A stretch of DNA of 64,000 bases. Source: Novosphingopyxis sp965218915 (GTDB lineage Bacteria; Pseudomonadota; Alphaproteobacteria; Sphingomonadales; Sphingomonadaceae). The stretch spans positions 3,258,841 through 3,322,840 of the forward strand of contig NZ_OZ244708.1 of assembly GCF_965218915.1 (NCBI RefSeq), written 5' to 3'. Shown piece after piece: positions 60,222 to 64,000 of the stretch. Both the position numbers and the translations under genes were made by a program. Below the pieces are notes generated by a model. It was given only the letters and a program-made list of their open reading frames with translations. It was not told the origin of the DNA and did no database searches. Positions within the stretch are counted from its first letter, which is position 1; each line of letters opens with the position of its first letter.

Positions 60222-60290
60222 TGCCGTGCCGAGTACTATTAGATCTCGGTGCGCTTATCTAAGGGGTCCCTGCGGGGGCCCCTTTCCATT
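60222..60290 (+). ncRNA. Candidate small RNA or attenuated leader
   Basis: Downstream of the predicted promoter, GTGCCGAG/CTCGGTGC (60226-60252) can pair into a first stem. AAGGGGTCCC/GGGGGCCCCTT (60261-60284) then forms a terminator-like stem followed by TCCATTCTT. The ~70-base transcript would end before the NYN gene, so it is either an independent RNA or a leader with an attenuator. No protein of useful length fits. Confidence 0.4.
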
Positions 60291-60305
60291 CTTGGAACTT
60301 CAAAC

Positions 60306-61127
60306 ATGCTGCAAACAGCGATCTTTGTTGATGCCGGGTATGTTTATGCGCAAGGAGCGGTCGCTCTCGGACAGCCGAAAACCGAGAGGCGAAGTCTCCG
60401 CCTCAATCCAAGCGCTATTACCGCAAAGTTGAAAGAACTGGCGCACTCCACGGAATCGAACGGACGGTTGCTACGAATATACTGGTATGATGGTCTAGCC
60501 CGCGGTTCGGCGATGAATTTTGACCAGGAAGCAATTTCGCGGACCGAGGGAGTGAAATGCCGGTTTGGAACGATCAATACATATGGTCAGCAAAAAGGCG
60601 TCGACTCATTGATCGTTACCGACATAATCGAGCTAGCGCGCATTCAAGCTATTAGCGATGCGCTTGTCCTTTCCGGTGATGAGGATGTTCGGGTCGGGGT
60701 TCAAGTTGCACAAACGTTCGGAGTGAGAGTTCACCTGCTGGGTATTCATCCCGCGAAAGGCTCTCAATCAATTTCCTTGGTGGCCGAGGCGGATACCCAT
60801 CACGAATGGGGCAAGGATGTTGTCGAACAATGGCTTACAATTTTGCCGGAACAATCGGAACCCGCATATGTGGCGGCGGCAGACGCGGGCGAGAACTGGA
60901 TTCCGACATTTGCAGCAAAGCGGGTAGCGTCGTTATCTCCGACAGAAGCGCAAGAAATTCTCGATTACGCTGCGGCAAACGGAAATCAGCTTCCGCGTGA
61001 TTTTGATAGGCCGACACTCGCGTCAGCCGGACATGTACTCGGTCGGGACGCGACCCCGAAAGAGCGAAAGGAACTGAGGGCACAACTGCGAGCAGCGTTG
61101 GAAAAGCGGGCGATCGCGGATTGCTGA
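60306..61127 (+). CDS. NYN-domain (LabA/DUF88-like) protein, putative RNase
   Basis: 273 residues from the ATG giving MLQTAIFVDAGYVYAQGAVA. NYN/PIN-like acidic residues are seen in IFVDAGYVY, KGVDSLIVTDIIELAR and LVLSGDEDVRVGVQVA, the three positions that bind metal in this nuclease fold. The C-terminal part (TFAAKRVASLSPTEAQEILD, YAAANGNQLPRDFD) is a separate helical region. GC content is visibly lower than its neighbours and codon use differs, which suggests transfer. NYN proteins act in RNA turnover or defence; here there is no partner gene. Confidence 0.8.
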   Translation: MLQTAIFVDAGYVYAQGAVALGQPKTERRSLRLNPSAITAKLKELAHSTESNGRLLRIYWYDGLARGSAMNFDQEAISRTEGVKCRFGTINTYGQQKGVDSLIVTDIIELARIQAISDALVLSGDEDVRVGVQVAQTFGVRVHLLGIHPAKGSQSISLVAEADTHHEWGKDVVEQWLTILPEQSEPAYVAAADAGENWIPTFAAKRVASLSPTEAQEILDYAAANGNQLPRDFDRPTLASAGHVLGRDATPKERKELRAQLRAALEKRAIADC

Positions 61128-61129
61128 CA

Positions 61130-61936
61130 GTGAAACTCGATGTCGAGATCGCCCTCGCGCAGCGCCTCGCCGATGCCGCGGGCGCGGCCATCCGCCCGCT
61201 CTTTCGCGCCGACTATGCCAGCGAGGCGAAGGCCGACGCCTCGCCGGTGACCGCGGCGGACCGCGCCGCCGAAAGCGCGATGCGGCGGTTGCTCGATGCC
61301 GAGGCGCCGCGCGACGGCGTGCAGGGCGAGGAATATGGCGTGAAGGCGGGCAGCACCGGCCGGACCTGGGTGCTCGATCCGATCGACGGCACCGTCAGCT
61401 TCATGGCCGGCCGTCCGATCTTCGGCACGCTGATCGCGCTCTTGGAGGATGGCTGGCCGGTGCTCGGCGTGATCGACCAGCCGATCGGGCGCGAGCGCTG
61501 GATCGGCGCGGCGGGGCGGGGCACTACGTATAACGGCACGCCGGTGCATGCGCGCACCTGCGCGCAGCTGGCGGACGCCACGCTCGCCAGCACCAGCCCC
61601 AACCTGTTCTCGGACGCGGGCGGGCACCGCTTCATGGCGCTCGCCGCCAGGACTGCGCACGGGCGGATGCTGTGGGGCGGCGATTGTTACAACTATGGCC
61701 TGCTCGCCAGCGGGCAGATCGACCTGGTGGTCGAAAGCGGCCTGAAGCTCCACGATTTCGCCGCGCTGGCGCCGATCGTCGATGGCGCGGGCGGGCTGAT
61801 GTGCGACTGGTCGGGCGACCCGCTGCACGCCGAGAGCGACGGCGATATCATCGCCTTGGGCGATCCCGCCCGGCTCGAGGACGTGCTGGAGGCGATGGCG
61901 GGTAGACCGCCCGCTCGCGATATCGCCCCGATATAA
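61130..61936 (+). CDS. hisN: Inositol-monophosphatase family phosphatase, histidinol-phosphatase type
   Basis: 268 residues from a GTG; a TTG at 61121 overlapping the NYN stop is possible. The Mg2+ motifs are ASPVTAADRAAESAMR, GEEYG, WVLDPIDGTVSFMAGRPIFG, and the second-metal region LKLHDFAALAPIVDGAGGLM. The V-S-F after DPIDGT and the W-G-G-D-C-Y-N-Y motif are typical of HisN-type members, which complete histidine synthesis in this class. Substrate assignment between histidinol-phosphate and inositol-phosphate rests on this similarity. Confidence 0.85.
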   Translation: MKLDVEIALAQRLADAAGAAIRPLFRADYASEAKADASPVTAADRAAESAMRRLLDAEAPRDGVQGEEYGVKAGSTGRTWVLDPIDGTVSFMAGRPIFGTLIALLEDGWPVLGVIDQPIGRERWIGAAGRGTTYNGTPVHARTCAQLADATLASTSPNLFSDAGGHRFMALAARTAHGRMLWGGDCYNYGLLASGQIDLVVESGLKLHDFAALAPIVDGAGGLMCDWSGDPLHAESDGDIIALGDPARLEDVLEAMAGRPPARDIAPI

Positions 61937-61943
61937 ATTTTCT

Positions 61944-62035
61944 CGTCGCCCCTGCGAAGGCAGAGGCCTATCCCGTCTATCGTAAATGCTCAAAGGACAG
62001 TCGGGATAGGCTCCCGCCTGCGCGGGAGCGACGGT
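61944..62035. repeat. Extragenic inverted repeat (TATCCCGTCTATCG family)
   Basis: GTCGCCCCTGCGAAGGCAGA on the left and GCCTGCGCGGGAGCGAC on the right enclose TATCCCGTC...GTCGGGATA arms, a dispersed sphingomonad repeat between two convergent genes. Confidence 0.7.
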
Positions 62036-62069
62036 GCTCTAAACAAGAGTGCAAACGGATAGACCCGCC

Positions 62070-64000
62070 TCAGAAAATCCCCAGGAACTTCTTCTTTTTC
62101 TTCTTGCCGCCATCACCCTTGCCATCCGCCTTCGCATCGGTGCCGTCGCCGACATCGTCGCGCTGTTCGCCCTTGGTGGTGCGCTGGGCGTTGGCGCGCG
62201 CGCCCGAAAGCACCGGGCCGCAGGCGGTGGACTTGGCGTCGCCGACATCGACGAACGCGAGCACGCCCGCCACCGGCGCGGCGACGATGGCGAGGCCCAG
62301 GCCCACGCCTGCGCGCGCGAGCAGCTCGTCGCTGACCGGATCGACATGCGGCGCCGCGAACATGCCGTCGAGGCCGATCGGCGACTGGCCTGAGAACAGG
62401 CTGAATTGCTTGGAATCGGCGCGGAAGGCCATATCGATAGCTTCCGTCCGGAAGCTGAAGCCGCCGCGACCGGTGACCACATTGTCATGCGTGTCGATCA
62501 GCACCGGATCGGCCGCCGCCAGCCCGCCGCGCACGGTAAAGGCGATCAGGCCGCATTTGATCTGGACGGGATCGGTCAACTTCTTTTCGAACATCTTTTG
62601 CGCAAAGGTGCCGATGTCGAGTTCGGACAACTGAGAATTGCGCGCGAACATCGTGCCCTGCGGCAGGATCACGGCGATGCGCCCGCTCGCGCTCGACAGC
62701 GACTGGCGCACCGAATCGCCGGTGCCGTGCAGCTGCACGCGGCCCTTCATCGTGCCCGTGGTGCCGCTTTTCTCCACGCCGAAGCCGGCCAGCGCCGTGC
62801 CCATCGGGGTCGACCCCATGCGGATATCGTAATCGGTAACGACGGGAGTCTGCCGCGCGTTGATTTCGACGTCACCGTTCACCTTGCCGCGCGCCATGGT
62901 GAAGGAAAAAGGCGAGACCGAAAGCTTGCGGTCGTCGAGCGCGATCTGCGCGTCGACGTTCGAGATCGGGAAGCTCTTGGCGCGGATGGTCTTGATGCGC
63001 AAACGAATGTCGGCGTCGAAATTCCCGAGCGCCTCGGTGCGCAATTTCGCATCGGGCAGCACCCGTTGCCCGCCGCCCGCGCCAATGACGCCGTCGCTGC
63101 CGAGCCGAGCCAGCCGATCGGGATCGTAACCGATCGACGGACCGAGATCGACGATATCGGCGGTTCGCGACGTCAGATCGGCCGTCAGCAGCAGCCGCGG
63201 TTGCTTCATCGCGACGGTCAGATCGCCCGACAGGTCGCTCTCGCCGATCGTCGATTTGATGCCGGTGACGCGGTATTCGTCGCCGACCTTGGTCATCGTC
63301 GCGGTCATTTTATAGTCGCGCGAGGGCGGGATGGCGACGCCGATCAGCGTGAACAGATCGGCCATGCTAGCGCCGCGGACCTTGAGCGCCAGCGGCACTT
63401 TTTCGATCTGCGTGGCGCCGGGCAAGGTGCCGCTGAGGTCGACCACCGAATCGACCGCCTCGAAATGCGCCTTGAGCTTGTTCCGGCCGCCGCCCGCGGT
63501 CTCGTTGGGGCTATCGAGGCTGCCCGAGAGCATGAACGGTTTGGCCCGCATCGTACCGCCGCCGGCGAAGCGCAGCGCGTCGGTGAAGCGGTCGTTCCTG
63601 GCCCGCGCGGTGTCGAACTTCACCTGGCCGTCGATGCGGTAGAGCGGATCGCGATAGGAAACCGTGGTGCCCGCCAGCCGCGCCCGCGCGATATCGGGCC
63701 AGCTCGGCGTGGACGCGGGGTCCGAGTCGGCAAAGGTCCATGTGTTGCGTTTGCGGGTCTTGTCCCATTCGAGCTGAACGTCGCCGTTCACCAGCTCGAG
63801 CCAGTCGATCGTCTTCCTGCCGAACAGCAGCGGCAGCGGCGCGATCCGGGCGTCGATCAGATCGGCGGAGAACAGATGGTCCGCGCTCGCCCAGTCGGGG
63901 TTCGAGACGGTCATATCCTCGGCCAGGAACTTGATGTCGAACGGCGCGAAATAAAGCTGGAAGTCGCCGCCAACCCTCACCTCGCGATCCGCCTGCGAAC
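62070..64000 (-). CDS. AsmA family protein, 5' end cut by window
   Basis: The frame is open to the window edge; ~640 C-terminal residues are visible. AsmA/TamB-like features: DIKFLAEDMTVSNPDWASAD, repeated strand-rich blocks of the bridge-like groove, and the AsmA_2 C-terminal block ASGRIAVILPQGTMFARNSQ, KKLTDPVQIKCGLIAFTVRG, SFRTEAIDMAFRADSKQFSL. AsmA-like proteins are membrane-anchored and span the periplasm, handling phospholipid transport to the outer membrane. The C-terminus has Asp/Lys-rich GDGTDAKADGKGDGG and a poly-Lys run. Confidence 0.9.
   Translation of the reverse strand, partial: SQADREVRVGGDFQLYFAPFDIKFLAEDMTVSNPDWASADHLFSADLIDARIAPLPLLFGRKTIDWLELVNGDVQLEWDKTRKRNTWTFADSDPASTPSWPDIARARLAGTTVSYRDPLYRIDGQVKFDTARARNDRFTDALRFAGGGTMRAKPFMLSGSLDSPNETAGGGRNKLKAHFEAVDSVVDLSGTLPGATQIEKVPLALKVRGASMADLFTLIGVAIPPSRDYKMTATMTKVGDEYRVTGIKSTIGESDLSGDLTVAMKQPRLLLTADLTSRTADIVDLGPSIGYDPDRLARLGSDGVIGAGGGQRVLPDAKLRTEALGNFDADIRLRIKTIRAKSFPISNVDAQIALDDRKLSVSPFSFTMARGKVNGDVEINARQTPVVTDYDIRMGSTPMGTALAGFGVEKSGTTGTMKGRVQLHGTGDSVRQSLSSASGRIAVILPQGTMFARNSQLSELDIGTFAQKMFEKKLTDPVQIKCGLIAFTVRGGLAAADPVLIDTHDNVVTGRGGFSFRTEAIDMAFRADSKQFSLFSGQSPIGLDGMFAAPHVDPVSDELLARAGVGLGLAIVAAPVAGVLAFVDVGDAKSTACGPVLSGARANAQRTTKGEQRDDVGDGTDAKADGKGDGGKKKKKKFLGIF

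Overview
The window is a high-GC alphaproteobacterial chromosome segment, most likely from a Sphingomonadaceae member. Pointers are the COQ9 protein, the cytochrome bc1 chaperone next to a DUF177/YceD protein, a DUF1134 (EipA-like) protein, a two-domain cold-shock protein, large carbohydrate-type TonB-dependent receptors, and several extragenic inverted-repeat families typical of sphingomonads. This is inference from gene content; no 16S gene is present.

Layout. 1-4.2 kb: end of a sterol-desaturase/fatty-acid-hydroxylase gene, a BON-MscS channel, and a decayed polysaccharide-synthesis locus (a BcsB-like pseudogene and a deletion chimera ending in an SqdB-like epimerase tail). 4.2-8.8 kb: acyl-CoA synthetase, CaiB/AMACR-type enzyme, COQ9 and an Old Yellow Enzyme. 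9.1-13.4 kb: feoAB, ssb and a flavoprotein disulfide reductase. 13.6-20.5 kb: a small HTH gene, YceD and bc1 chaperone, BamE-like lipoprotein, membrane proteins, cold-shock protein, RNase D, lptC-lptA.

20.9-49.9 kb is a coherent sugar-utilisation island bounded by lptA and a tRNA-Ser(GCU). It holds an FCD-type GntR regulator, a complete oxidative block for L-arabinose and D-galactose (1-dehydrogenase, lactonase, IlvD/Edd dehydratase, AraD1-type dehydratase, 2-oxoglutarate-semialdehyde dehydrogenase, plus KDGal kinase and KDPGal aldolase), an FucP/GluP-type transporter, aldose epimerases (one truncated), an esterase, a GH-A clan hydrolase, four GH43 proteins (one with two propellers), GH2, GH172, GH51 and a TonB-dependent receptor. 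Together these should take arabinose- and galactose-containing plant glycans (arabinan or arabinogalactan) through the outer membrane, trim them in the periplasm and oxidise the sugars to central metabolites. A GTC-N-GAC palindrome recurs in front of most transcription units and is the proposed operator of the GntR regulator.

50-64 kb: EipA-like protein, aromatic aminotransferase, a small accessory patch (two cation-efflux proteins, a ParDE-like toxin-antitoxin pair, an antidote-like HTH gene), ribH-ribE-ribD, tonB, prs, a lower-GC NYN-domain gene preceded by a possible small RNA, a histidinol-phosphatase-type gene and an AsmA-family gene cut by the window end.

The most notable structural find is a pair of ~260 bp non-autonomous mobile elements (17.1 and 32.7 kb) with ~24 bp terminal inverted repeats, apparent 8 bp target duplications and an internal tandem array of perfect palindromes. 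Copy 2 lies beside a GntR gene that has lost its core.
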